Below, in pieces: positions 17,591 to 26,026 of a stretch of DNA of 38,424 bases (its first letter is position 1; every line of letters begins with the position of its first letter). The stretch covers positions 1 to 38,424 of the forward strand of contig JALZUY010000089.1 in assembly GCA_023301395.1 (NCBI GenBank). Direction: 5' to 3'. The notes below the pieces were generated by a model. It saw only the letters and a list, made by a program, of their open reading frames with translations. It did no database searches and was not told where the DNA came from. The position numbers and the translations under genes are program-made. Source of the stretch: Nonlabens sp. (GTDB lineage Bacteria; Bacteroidota; Bacteroidia; Flavobacteriales; Flavobacteriaceae).

Positions 17591-18892
17591 ATGAATTATA
17601 TAGAAATTTTGATATTAGTATTGAGTTTTTTAGTGTTTTTATCATTGCGCGTACCTATTGCTTACGCGATAGGACTTGCCGCATTTGCTACACTTATTTA
17701 TTCCATGCCTTTCTTACCTTCAGTTACAACACTGGCGCAACGTATGGCAACCTCGCTGGATAGTTTTACTTTAAGCGCCATACCATTTTTCATACTCGCT
17801 GGACAAATTATGAATCGTGGTGGAATAGCCGTGCGACTCATCAACTTTGCTAAAGCCATTGTAGGTCCACTACCTGGTGGATTAGCCTTTGTGAATATCA
17901 TATCTTGTATGCTTTTTGGGGCTATTTCTGGTAGTGCAGTAGCTGCCGCTAGTGCGATAGGTGGATTTATGAATCCTATGATGGAAAAAGATGGATACAG
18001 TAAACCTTTTAGTGCCGCTGTAAATATAACCAGTGCCACTACAGGTTTGATTATCCCACCTAGTAATGTCTTAATTGTTTATTCTCTTGCCAGTGGTGGG
18101 GTTTCTATTGCTGCATTATTTATCGCTGGATATGTTCCTGGATTACTTTTAGGACTTGCTTTAATGGTAGTAGCTGCTATTTATTCTATTATCAAAAAAT
18201 ACCCAACAGATAAGCTCGTAAGTGTAAAGGTATTTTTCAAAAGATTCTTAGATGCCCTACCTAGTTTAATGCTATTAGTAGTAGTTATAGGTGGAATAGT
18301 AGGTGGAATATTTACCGCTACTGAAGCTAGTGGTGTTGCTGTAATATATACTCTAGTACTAGGTCTAGTTTATAAAGAGATTAAAATTAAAGACCTATCT
18401 CCTATTCTACTAGAAACTATAAAAACGAGTTCTATAGTACTTTTTTTAATTGCTACTTCTATCGCTATGAGTTGGGTAATGTCCTACGAGAACATTCCAC
18501 AAGAAATAAGTGATGCATTATTAGGCATAAGTGATAATCCTATTGTAATTCTTATTCTTATCAATCTGATCTTACTATTTGTAGGGATATTTATGGATAT
18601 GACTCCAGCGGTATTGATCTTCACTCCTATTTTCTTACCTATTGTAACAGCTATGGGAATGGATCCAGTACACTTTGGGATTATAATGATTATGAATCTT
18701 TGTATAGGACTCTGTACGCCACCCGTTGGCTCAGTTCTATTCGTAGGTTGTTCTGTTGCCGATTTGAAGATACAGAAGGTCATACGACCTATGCTGCCTT
18801 TGTTTGCAGCGATGATAGCTGTACTAATCATGGTAACTTACTTTGAAGATATTACACTTTGGTTGCCTAGAACCTTTGGTTTGATGGATTAA
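17591..18892 (+). CDS. TRAP transporter large permease (DctM family)
   Basis: 433-residue inner-membrane transport subunit with about 12 hydrophobic helices. Family signatures are PFFILAGQIMNRGGIA, the Gly/Ser/Ala-rich FGAISGSAVAAASAIGGFM, TTGLIIPPSNVLIVYSL, ATEASGVAVIYTLVLG and the C-terminal MNLCIGLCTPPVGSVLFVG repeat half. Length is normal. It is the last gene of the TRAP operon and is followed by a strong stem-loop terminator. Confidence 0.94.
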   Translation: MNYIEILILVLSFLVFLSLRVPIAYAIGLAAFATLIYSMPFLPSVTTLAQRMATSLDSFTLSAIPFFILAGQIMNRGGIAVRLINFAKAIVGPLPGGLAFVNIISCMLFGAISGSAVAAASAIGGFMNPMMEKDGYSKPFSAAVNITSATTGLIIPPSNVLIVYSLASGGVSIAALFIAGYVPGLLLGLALMVVAAIYSIIKKYPTDKLVSVKVFFKRFLDALPSLMLLVVVIGGIVGGIFTATEASGVAVIYTLVLGLVYKEIKIKDLSPILLETIKTSSIVLFLIATSIAMSWVMSYENIPQEISDALLGISDNPIVILILINLILLFVGIFMDMTPAVLIFTPIFLPIVTAMGMDPVHFGIIMIMNLCIGLCTPPVGSVLFVGCSVADLKIQKVIRPMLPLFAAMIAVLIMVTYFEDITLWLPRTFGLMD

Positions 18893-18920
18893 TCCATTAT
18901 TTCAAATAACTATATCAAAA

Positions 18921-18950
18921 AACCTGCTATCGTTTGATAGCAGGTTTTGT
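18921..18950. terminator. Terminator after the TRAP operon, probably bidirectional
   Basis: An 11-bp perfect stem (AACCTGCTATC at 18921-18931 with 18936-18946), GTTT loop, T-rich tail, and an A-run on the left flank that gives the same shape for the convergent SMI1/KNR4 gene. Confidence 0.9.
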
Positions 18951-18969
18951 AATTACTCAAATTACAGAC

Positions 18970-19491
18970 TTATTTTTCTTCAATTAATTCATGTAAAAGA
19001 TCTAGAACATCACTAAAATGAGCTTCTAAATTCTCATATTCCTCTTCACCTGGAATCCAATTTGCAAATTGCCAGTAGCGCCACTTCTTCATATTATTAA
19101 CTGGCGGTAGTAAAAGAAAAATTTGTTCTTCATCAATTCCACCTATTAAAATACTTTCCTTGAATTGCAAAGCTGTTTCTTCAAATCCACCGATATCATC
19201 GTAAAAATCTAAGGAACCTTTAAAATGCTTAAAATTCTTAAGGTAGTCTACATTTTCAGTAGGTGAGAAAGTTATATCAATGCTAGACGTTGCATTGAAC
19301 CCATTTGATGTTTTTAAAAATAACTTATAGTCATCTGGTAATTCAATACCTAATCTTGTTTCTAGGATAATAATATCACTTTGTGTGGCTGCATCTTTTC
19401 CTAACCACTTTTCAATTATTTGTTTTTCATTGAATTGAGAATCTTCTAATTCAATAGCCTTGATTGAAATTTGCTCTAACAGTTTTCTCAT
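18970..19491 (-). CDS. SMI1/KNR4 (SUKH) family protein
   Basis: 173-residue soluble protein. The SMI1/KNR4 domain is recognisable from IILETRLGIELPDDYKLFLKTSNGFN (residues about 39-64, described here only by its LPDDYK core) and by the C-terminal WRYWQFANWIPGEEEYE segment. The SUKH superfamily includes many immunity proteins against polymorphic toxins, and also general regulators. No toxin gene is adjacent, and no role in alginate use is apparent. It lies between two terminators, isolated from its neighbours, and looks like an unrelated single-gene unit. Confidence 0.8.
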   Translation of the reverse strand: MRKLLEQISIKAIELEDSQFNEKQIIEKWLGKDAATQSDIIILETRLGIELPDDYKLFLKTSNGFNATSSIDITFSPTENVDYLKNFKHFKGSLDFYDDIGGFEETALQFKESILIGGIDEEQIFLLLPPVNNMKKWRYWQFANWIPGEEEYENLEAHFSDVLDLLHELIEEK

Positions 19492-19513
19492 TTTTAAATA
19501 TCTATATAATTAT

Positions 19514-19527
19514 GCTTTCGCGAAAGC
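19514..19527. repeat. Dispersed palindrome copy 5 (intergenic)
   Basis: Exact GCTTTCGCGAAAGC, about 22 bases upstream of the SMI1/KNR4 start codon. Confidence 0.85.
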
Positions 19528-19577
19528 GTAATCACACTCAAACTTAAATAATTTAGGATAATATGTGTGACTCTTAT

Positions 19578-19618
19578 AAACAACAATTCCAACCTTTTAT
19601 AAGTTGGAATTGTTGTTT
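19578..19618 (-). terminator. Terminator of the SusCD-PL7 cluster
   Basis: A 16-bp perfect stem (AAACAACAATTCCAAC at 19578-19593 with 19603-19618) and 9-base loop, about 30 bases after the PL7 stop on the minus strand. It marks the end of the long minus-strand cluster. Confidence 0.85.
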
Positions 19619-19646
19619 ATATATTAAATATTCATTTCTTAACGTA

Positions 19647-20555
19647 TTAATGAGTCACTTCTAAACTGTACATTTTCACCTTAGAATACCCAGCTGGATC
19701 AGAAGTTTGTATATAATTACCTGCTTTAAAATAATTATCAAATGGCCATTTTGCTAAACTTATATCCTGAAATACATGAGTCTGTCCATTCACGGTAACC
19801 TGAAGTCTTCCTGAAGAAGCTCTTATTTCTAAATCAAATGGTTCATATCCTACTTGACCAAAATTGTGTGATATATCACCCCAAACGGCATTATCTTTAT
19901 TAATGATAGCATCTCCAGATAGTGATTCATCATTCAATGTTTTTTTGTAGGCAAATAAATCTCCATCTCTCCATTGCATTTTTAATAATGGTGGAGCCGC
20001 ATCACTAGTTAAGTTGAGCCTAGAAACATCTGATGGTTTAATTATTCCATGAATTTGAGCCATCATAAAACGATCTTTATTTAGACTTCCAGTTCCTGTG
20101 TTATTTGATGCCTCAAGTACCTGCATGCGAACTTTTAAAATTCCGCCATCAGTCAAACTCCAGTTGTCTCTAGAATTAGAAGGATTAATTAATTCTCTTA
20201 GTTCTGTTCTGGGAAATGAACTGTTTGCGGTAGTGGCACCGTTTGGATCAAATTGAGTATAAAAAATAATCCCTTCTTCATCTGTATCATCAAACATAAA
20301 CCCGTCTAATGCAGCAAGATTGCGATAAGCTCCATTGTCTAATTGAGATGGTGAATACTCGTCAGGACTGCCATCACTATCGATATCAACAGGTAGTGTT
20401 ACCTTCCAGTTAGAAAAGTCAATATTTAGACCTATCGGATCTGGATCAGTAGGATTATTTGGGTCCACAAGTTGAATACGCTCAGGAGCCTCTTCCTCTT
20501 TATTACAAGACCATAGTAGCGTAATAGATAGCAGTAAAAAAACAATCTTTTTCAT
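19647..20555 (-). CDS. PL7-family alginate lyase, surface lipoprotein
   Basis: 302-residue alginate lyase with a jelly-roll fold. The signal ends in lipobox LWSC (Cys17), followed by NKEEEAPE. The acidic stretch after the Cys fits the Bacteroidota export signal for surface lipoproteins. A short Pro/Asp-rich linker leads into the catalytic domain (about 44-302). The three PL7 signature motifs are all present: RTELREL (116-122), QIH (167-169) and YFKAGNY (275-281). In this family QIH is associated with activity on G-containing blocks (poly-G or MG), QVH with poly-M. It is the last gene of the minus-strand cluster and is probably the initial endolytic enzyme on the cell surface. Confidence 0.95.
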   Translation of the reverse strand: MKKIVFLLLSITLLWSCNKEEEAPERIQLVDPNNPTDPDPIGLNIDFSNWKVTLPVDIDSDGSPDEYSPSQLDNGAYRNLAALDGFMFDDTDEEGIIFYTQFDPNGATTANSSFPRTELRELINPSNSRDNWSLTDGGILKVRMQVLEASNNTGTGSLNKDRFMMAQIHGIIKPSDVSRLNLTSDAAPPLLKMQWRDGDLFAYKKTLNDESLSGDAIINKDNAVWGDISHNFGQVGYEPFDLEIRASSGRLQVTVNGQTHVFQDISLAKWPFDNYFKAGNYIQTSDPAGYSKVKMYSLEVTH

Positions 20556-20601
20556 TTCTAATTTCTTTTAATTAAATTTAATTCTCAAAGTTCACAAAAG
20601 C

Positions 20602-20673
20602 TTAATAACCGGTAACTTTTAACTTTTTATAAAGCCACTTTTTACCTGTTTTTTTGATTTCAGGATACATTCA
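20602..20673 (-). other. In-frame tail behind the esterase stop codon
   Basis: After the TGA at 20673-20671 the same frame stays open for 23 codons (starting MYPEIKKTGKKW, ending KVTGY) before a TAA at 20604-20602. The tail has the Lys/Trp/Leu character expected for the last helix of an acetylxylan-esterase-like hydrolase. It suggests that the TGA is a nonsense mutation or a sequencing error. Confidence 0.65.
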
Positions 20674-21885
20674 GTGCGCAACGTTATAAGCTACACGTAT
20701 CTCTTTATGTGATTCTATTTCATTTAAAGCAGCAGCAACAGACGTCGCAGGACAAACATTATCATTATAACCATAACCATAGTATCCTGGCGCATCGAGT
20801 AATCTAGCAAAATTTACTACATCATAGTAACGACTCACTTTCACCTTTTGCTCTGTAAATTTAAATCCTCTACCATTGAGTCTAGGCCAGCCACCAGCGC
20901 GGTTATTATTAAAACCTTCAAGATCAGCAAGTGCTGGATAATAAGCTGCAATAGCATCTACTCTATGATCAAGAGCAGCCGTCACAATGGTTAAAGCACC
21001 ACCTTGAGAACCACCAGTAACTCCTATATTCTCACCATCAAACTGTTCTAATGTATGTATGAAATCAATTGCTCTTATACATGCCGTATATACACGTTTA
21101 TAATAATATCGATTCCTATCATCCATACGATTCAAATTGTATTTGTAAAGAGCTCCATATTTCAAATTTTCATATATATCACTGCCATATAAGTTCACAG
21201 GTATACCATGTATCCCTATTTGTAGGGAAACTATATCGTCATTATAGTCTTTACCTTCATAAGGCCTTACTCCAGCTCCAGGAACATGGAGAATGGCTGG
21301 ATATTTACCTTCCTTTTTAGGAACGGTTAATATTCCATAAATAAAGGATTTCTTACCATGATTGAATCTTATGTGATAAGCCAGTTTTGTAGCCGTATCT
21401 TTCTCTGGCATTCTAGTTAATAGAGGTCTCAAATCAATTTTACGGGCATCTATAATAGCCTTATTCCAGAATTTATTGAAATCAGTAGGCATTTTAGTAA
21501 ATGTCTCAATTTCATCAACATCTACACCAGCGGTTGCTGTATTTGTAAAAACAGCATTCTCGTCTTTATGTGTCACAGTTAATCTTATAAAACCTGGTTG
21601 AGATAAAGAAATCCCTTTAATAATACCATGCCCATCTTTAAGTACTATGGATCGTTCTATTTCAGGAATCATTTGCTCGGCACCTATACTATATTCAATA
21701 GCTGCATTTTTCACCAGCTTGCCATATTTGAAAACAGACACTTCAAAATCTGCTCGTTCATTAATTCCATATTGATAAGATTCACTTAACGGAGCAGCCA
21801 TTATAGTTATCAACTCTGTTCTTTGAGACTGAGCAATACTAGTTACCGAAGTGATTAATAGAAATAAAATTAAAAAATGTCGCAT
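20671..21885 (-). CDS. Acetylxylan-esterase-like alpha/beta hydrolase, probably cut short
   Basis: 404-residue secreted hydrolase of the acetylxylan esterase / cephalosporin-C deacetylase (AXE1) family. It has a signal peptide (about 1-18, ending SIAQ), an N-terminal Ig-like domain (about 20-120), and the alpha/beta-hydrolase domain with nucleophile Ser293 in TGGSQGGAL, the ALDHRVDAIAAYYP strand, Asp375 in YNDNVCP (typical of this family) and His404 as the presumed triad His. His404 is the very last residue before TGA, whereas homologues normally continue for a C-terminal helix. The same frame continues for 23 sensible codons. The gene sits between the jelly-roll protein and PL7. A role in removing O-acetyl groups from alginate (acetylated in bacterial alginates) or a co-occurring polymer is inference. 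Confidence 0.85.
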   Translation of the reverse strand: MRHFLILFLLITSVTSIAQSQRTELITIMAAPLSESYQYGINERADFEVSVFKYGKLVKNAAIEYSIGAEQMIPEIERSIVLKDGHGIIKGISLSQPGFIRLTVTHKDENAVFTNTATAGVDVDEIETFTKMPTDFNKFWNKAIIDARKIDLRPLLTRMPEKDTATKLAYHIRFNHGKKSFIYGILTVPKKEGKYPAILHVPGAGVRPYEGKDYNDDIVSLQIGIHGIPVNLYGSDIYENLKYGALYKYNLNRMDDRNRYYYKRVYTACIRAIDFIHTLEQFDGENIGVTGGSQGGALTIVTAALDHRVDAIAAYYPALADLEGFNNNRAGGWPRLNGRGFKFTEQKVKVSRYYDVVNFARLLDAPGYYGYGYNDNVCPATSVAAALNEIESHKEIRVAYNVAH

Positions 21886-21896
21886 GAAGTATACTT

Positions 21897-22706
21897 CTAG
21901 TGTTCAATAATTTCAAAGTCAGCAAATCTCACTTGCTCATCTCTTAATTGATCTGAATGTTTTAAACTGCGATAAAGTCCCCATTTGGGTCTTAAGAATT
22001 GAGCATTATCTTTCCACATCCTGAGATCTCCTTTATAACTTATAAGTTCTTTGTTGTCTCGCTTTCGCGAAAGCGTAACATCTAAACTTCCCTTTTCACC
22101 AAAGACAATCGTTTCTTCAACCACAATCCATTCTCCTAGAAAAGGTTCTAAGTCGGTACTTATTATGCTTTCTTGTTCCAAATTAACAGAATGACGGATA
22201 TCAAAAGTTTTCTTGTCTCTTTTGTCTCGCAAAGTATACGTAAGAGTAGGCATTTTATCCTGTGATCCACCTACCGCTTTTATTTGATGGATATGAGTAA
22301 ATCCAGCCGAGGCTTGAAAATCTTTATCTAACTTAAATAGCCATTTATAAGTATGTGTTTCATCGTTTGTAGCCAGTGTATTTTCAGGAGATTCACTGTA
22401 GGTTTTAATTTCTGTACGTTGTTTATCAAATCGCTTACAACGATCTGTATCCTTATCTACATGTCCATGGAAAATGAATACATCTTTTTCTAACTCTTTA
22501 TCAAAAGCTTGAGTAATATGCGCTCCAAATGACGGATGACTGCAATCGCTTACTTCTACAACATTGTTTCCTGGTGCTAACACAGAATTAACGAGTTCAT
22601 AAGTATCTTTATTACTATCTGCCTCCAGAATGGTGGAAACAGTAACAGCCCTATCTTGCTTAAAAAGCATAAATAGGACTGCTATTGAAATGAATGTGTA
22701 TTTCAT
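21897..22706 (-). CDS. Jelly-roll protein, candidate polysaccharide lyase of unassigned family
   Basis: 269-residue protein that I cannot place in a named family. A short hydrophobic N-terminus (FISIAVLFMLF) suggests secretion. The body looks like a concanavalin-like beta-sandwich. It has QRTEIKTY (residues 96-103), THIHQIKA (137-144), LTYTLRD and EEWIVVEE-type strands, and PKWGLYRS (240-247). These three motifs come in the same order as RTELRE, QIH and YFKAGNY of PL7, with a basic residue, His/Gln pair and Lys/Tyr. It therefore could be a distant lyase, or a heparin-lyase-I-like or glucuronan-lyase-like protein. It is tightly packed (1 base after the lamin-tail gene, 11 bases before the esterase) in an operon with three lyases. 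A copy of the dispersed palindrome codes for its LSRKR (212-216). Function unproven. Confidence 0.7.
   Translation of the reverse strand: MKYTFISIAVLFMLFKQDRAVTVSTILEADSNKDTYELVNSVLAPGNNVVEVSDCSHPSFGAHITQAFDKELEKDVFIFHGHVDKDTDRCKRFDKQRTEIKTYSESPENTLATNDETHTYKWLFKLDKDFQASAGFTHIHQIKAVGGSQDKMPTLTYTLRDKRDKKTFDIRHSVNLEQESIISTDLEPFLGEWIVVEETIVFGEKGSLDVTLSRKRDNKELISYKGDLRMWKDNAQFLRPKWGLYRSLKHSDQLRDEQVRFADFEIIEH
22061..22074. repeat. Dispersed palindrome copy 6 (inside jelly-roll gene)
   Basis: Exact GCTTTCGCGAAAGC, extended to 16 bp; read as Leu-Ser-Arg-Lys-Arg, the same frame as in PL17. Confidence 0.85.
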
Positions 22707-22707
22707 A

Positions 22708-25700
22708 TTATTTCACAAGGAATTGTATTGTTTCAGAACCTTGAGCTGTCTTTACATTTACAAAATATGTACCAGTTTGTAATGAACTGATATTTATTCT
22801 ATTTGAAAACTCATTAACAATCATTACTTCTTGACCAGTAACATTGAAAATAGATAATGAAGTCCAGTTTGTATCTTCTAATTCAATAGATAAAAAATCT
22901 GTTGCTGGATTAGGGTACAATAAAATATTAGTAAGTAAATTATCCTCATTAGATAGTGTACTATTTTCAAATGCGATTGCAAAACGGTCTAACGCACTAC
23001 TTGCATTTACATCATCAATGGCAAATGATACTTCATTCATCCCAGAATTATTTAAAGCTGTTCTAGTTCCTAAGAAGTTATCTACTAGAGCTACATTGAA
23101 CCCTACAAATGTACTTACATCAATTCTAAAGGTATAATTAGCATCTCCATAGTTAGTAATGTTTAATGGAAACATCATCCCATCCTGAACTTGAGAAATA
23201 GATTGAACACCGTACTGTGCTGCATTTGTTCCCACAATAGATAAAGTCTCATCTAGATTTGTAGGTTTTAAGAAATCTTGATTATCGTTTACATTTGAAA
23301 AAGTATGATCTACTCTTAGCATTACTGCATCCGTAGGAGAGCTGTTTACTTGTAAAGAAGCAGTGTCAAATAAGGTAACAACTAATTGGTTTGAAGCAGT
23401 ATTGTTGATTCCAAAAACGGTACTTGAACTAAGATCTGTAGATGTTCCTTTATCGCTTTCGCGGAAGCGTAATACCATATCATTTCCAGCTCCATTTGCT
23501 CCAGTAGTTGCAACTACAAATGCTGCTTGACCTGGTTGAATAAAGTCAGAATTAGGACTTGATGGTAATGCTGTTGCTATTCCTCCAGCTGCAAAACCAC
23601 TAACTGTAGTGTAAGCTCCACGACCATTCAATCCACCTAGATTAGGATCCCAGTAATAGATAACGTCATTATTTACATTATCTGAATTTGCAAGGATTGA
23701 TTCCATATCTACAGCAGATTGGTATGGATTACCTATGAATACGAATTCATTTTCTTCTACATCATAATTAAGAGTTTGATCTCCTTGATTTACAGTTCCA
23801 GTAGTTGATAGTGTGGTTGCGCTAGCTGCAATTGAACCTGATAATCTAGACATATCTCTATCTCCTCTTATAAAAACACGATATGCATCCATTGCAGTTA
23901 ACTCATCACCTGATTGGTTAGTACTTGTTAAAGCATCCCAAGTTTGATTTGTATCATTTGAATATCTAAACGCTGATACATTTCCACTAACTGTTTGATC
24001 AAATCCAGTTGTCATATCTACCGTTCCTGCAGTTCCTGCAGCACCAGTAATATGAGTTCCTTTACCAGCTACACTAGCACCAGCTTCTTGCCAGTTATCA
24101 TAGATAGTTGTTGTAGTTGTTACTGGAGATGATAAGAATCTATAAACTCTACCATCAACAGCTGTTGAAATTGGTATAAATCTCTCAGCAATAAAATCTC
24201 CTGTAATACTTGATGTTGCCGGTAATTCATTAATTACGGCTGTACTTGTCGCTGTATTTTTTAATGTAAATGTTCCTGTATTATCAAAATCACCTGTTGA
24301 AATCGTCAATTCATTGTATAAATCTACTGTTGAACTGGAAGACAATCCTGCAGCATTATCTAAATCAATTGTACCTAAACTCACAGTTCCTGCTCCAGAA
24401 ATCATTTGGCTCGTATTACCATTAAAGAATACAATTGCATCGTTTGCGTTTAGATCACCATTTACAAGAACATTTTCTGATACAGTAAGTACAACATCCA
24501 TATCTACATTCATTGATCCCGAAGTTTCAATATTAATACTTTGAATAATCGTGTTTGATGTTAATGTCGCTGTTCCATTTAAAACTACTAAGTCTGCTGT
24601 TGTATTTGTATTACCACTAGCATCATTAAATGGTGCTAACCATGCGTTATCATAAGTAAATACTTTATTGAAGTCGTTAGGTAAACCTGGTGTACCAAAT
24701 GAGTTTGATACTGTACCAAAAGGAGTTATTGCAAAATCCCAAGCCTCGCTATCATCATTATCATTTACATCAAAAAATGAAAAACCTAACTCTAGACTCG
24801 CACCATCATCTTGACCTTGCGTAGGGAATCCTATAGGAGCAGTTCCATAACCATAATCATAATCAACTCTATCTAATTCTAATCCAGTTACTGATACTAT
24901 AAAGACACCATCAATTTCATTATCATCAGGAGTCCCGTCATCAAAAGAAGATTCGTTATTAAACCTAGGGTAATCAGTTCCAGGAGCTGATGGACCTCCT
25001 ACAGGAGAATTAAAACCATATGCATATAATACATTAGTGATTCCACCATTCATACTAGAATCTGTTGTAGGTGAAAGAACGCCATAAGAATTTGCCAAAA
25101 GCATCACTGGTGCAGCTGCTGTTATTACGTGAGCTCTTCCACTAGAAGATGAATCCCCTATAGTCCACCCAACAAGATCTATATCATTATCAGTTGTATT
25201 ATAAATTTCAATCCATTCTGTATTTGCTTCAGATCCGTTAGCATCTATCATGATTTCAGTTATCAGAACATCGCCTGGAGCTAAAACACCACTACTAAAA
25301 CCAAAGTTTGCGGTTCCTGGAGTACCTCTATAGTCTGTACTATTAAAGGATCCAAAAATATTTGTGCTCGCTACCCAATTTGCAGCTGCATCGTTTGATG
25401 CAGAGTCTAAGGTATTTCCATTTAATTGATAACTCACAGAAGATGCAGCTCCTTGATCAGGCCAAGCATTCAATCCATTATACCCAAAACCATAAAGAAT
25501 ATTATCAATAGTTATGGTTCCTCCCATACCGTCAGGCGCAATTAGTTCTATTCCATCATCATTAGTAGAACCACCACTATAAGTACTTTCATTATTCCAC
25601 GTAGGGAATCCTGAATTTGACATTCCAGTTGCTGCTCCATATACATAAACAGTATTAGGAAGAGTTATTGCTACATTTGAGTCATCATTATAAACAAACA

Positions 25701-25986
25701 CTGCATAACCATTTGCCGGTATTACAACAGGTAATACCGCACCGTTATTGTCAGTTGATGTAATTAAATGATCCCTACCACTTGAACTATTATCTCCAAT
25801 GATCCAACCATTCATGTCTATCGGTGAGCTTGTTGTATTATATACTTCAAACCATTCTCTATCTTGCTCATTATTGCTATTAGGATCTATCATTATTTCC
25901 GTAATAACAATATCTCCTGGAGAAACTGTTTGCGCTAAACCTATAAAGCTTATAAGTAATAATGCTAGGGTTGTTATCTTTTTCAT
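22708..25986 (-). CDS. Large secreted lamin-tail-domain protein with T9SS sorting domain
   Basis: 1092-residue extracellular protein. It has a signal peptide (about 1-20, LLLISFIGLAQT), then two lamin-tail (LTD) domains, each starting with ITEIMID and containing WxEVYNT or WIEIYNT and GWxIGDSSSSGR-type motifs (about 22-215 and 235-430). A long Thr/Ser/Asn-rich beta region of unclear fold follows (about 440-1000). The end is a type A T9SS sorting domain (about 1016-1092) with LLYPNPATDFLSI and GTYFVNVKT, so it is exported by T9SS and attached to the cell surface or released. No catalytic motif is visible. Its place between the SusE-like lipoprotein and the jelly-roll protein suggests a role in binding or displaying substrate or enzymes. 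A palindrome variant codes for RFRES. Confidence 0.85.
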   Translation of the reverse strand: MKKITTLALLLISFIGLAQTVSPGDIVITEIMIDPNSNNEQDREWFEVYNTTSSPIDMNGWIIGDNSSSGRDHLITSTDNNGAVLPVVIPANGYAVFVYNDDSNVAITLPNTVYVYGAATGMSNSGFPTWNNESTYSGGSTNDDGIELIAPDGMGGTITIDNILYGFGYNGLNAWPDQGAASSVSYQLNGNTLDSASNDAAANWVASTNIFGSFNSTDYRGTPGTANFGFSSGVLAPGDVLITEIMIDANGSEANTEWIEIYNTTDNDIDLVGWTIGDSSSSGRAHVITAAAPVMLLANSYGVLSPTTDSSMNGGITNVLYAYGFNSPVGGPSAPGTDYPRFNNESSFDDGTPDDNEIDGVFIVSVTGLELDRVDYDYGYGTAPIGFPTQGQDDGASLELGFSFFDVNDNDDSEAWDFAITPFGTVSNSFGTPGLPNDFNKVFTYDNAWLAPFNDASGNTNTTADLVVLNGTATLTSNTIIQSINIETSGSMNVDMDVVLTVSENVLVNGDLNANDAIVFFNGNTSQMISGAGTVSLGTIDLDNAAGLSSSSTVDLYNELTISTGDFDNTGTFTLKNTATSTAVINELPATSSITGDFIAERFIPISTAVDGRVYRFLSSPVTTTTTIYDNWQEAGASVAGKGTHITGAAGTAGTVDMTTGFDQTVSGNVSAFRYSNDTNQTWDALTSTNQSGDELTAMDAYRVFIRGDRDMSRLSGSIAASATTLSTTGTVNQGDQTLNYDVEENEFVFIGNPYQSAVDMESILANSDNVNNDVIYYWDPNLGGLNGRGAYTTVSGFAAGGIATALPSSPNSDFIQPGQAAFVVATTGANGAGNDMVLRFRESDKGTSTDLSSSTVFGINNTASNQLVVTLFDTASLQVNSSPTDAVMLRVDHTFSNVNDNQDFLKPTNLDETLSIVGTNAAQYGVQSISQVQDGMMFPLNITNYGDANYTFRIDVSTFVGFNVALVDNFLGTRTALNNSGMNEVSFAIDDVNASSALDRFAIAFENSTLSNEDNLLTNILLYPNPATDFLSIELEDTNWTSLSIFNVTGQEVMIVNEFSNRINISSLQTGTYFVNVKTAQGSETIQFLVK
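23455..23468. repeat. Dispersed palindrome copy 7 (variant, inside lamin-tail gene)
   Basis: GCTTTCGCGGAAGC, one mismatch; on the minus strand read as Arg-Phe-Arg-Glu-Ser, the third possible frame. Confidence 0.7.
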
Positions 25987-26026
25987 TGGTTCTTTTTAAT
26001 TTAAGTAATTGAATTGAATGTACTAT

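Noticed and set aside
17698..18039. 113-codon frame antisense to the TRAP large permease
   Set aside because: Same reason: lies wholly inside a well-supported gene and has no family features.
18484..18831. 115-codon frame antisense to the TRAP large permease
   Set aside because: Ile/Thr-rich complement of membrane-helix codons; a shadow of the real gene.
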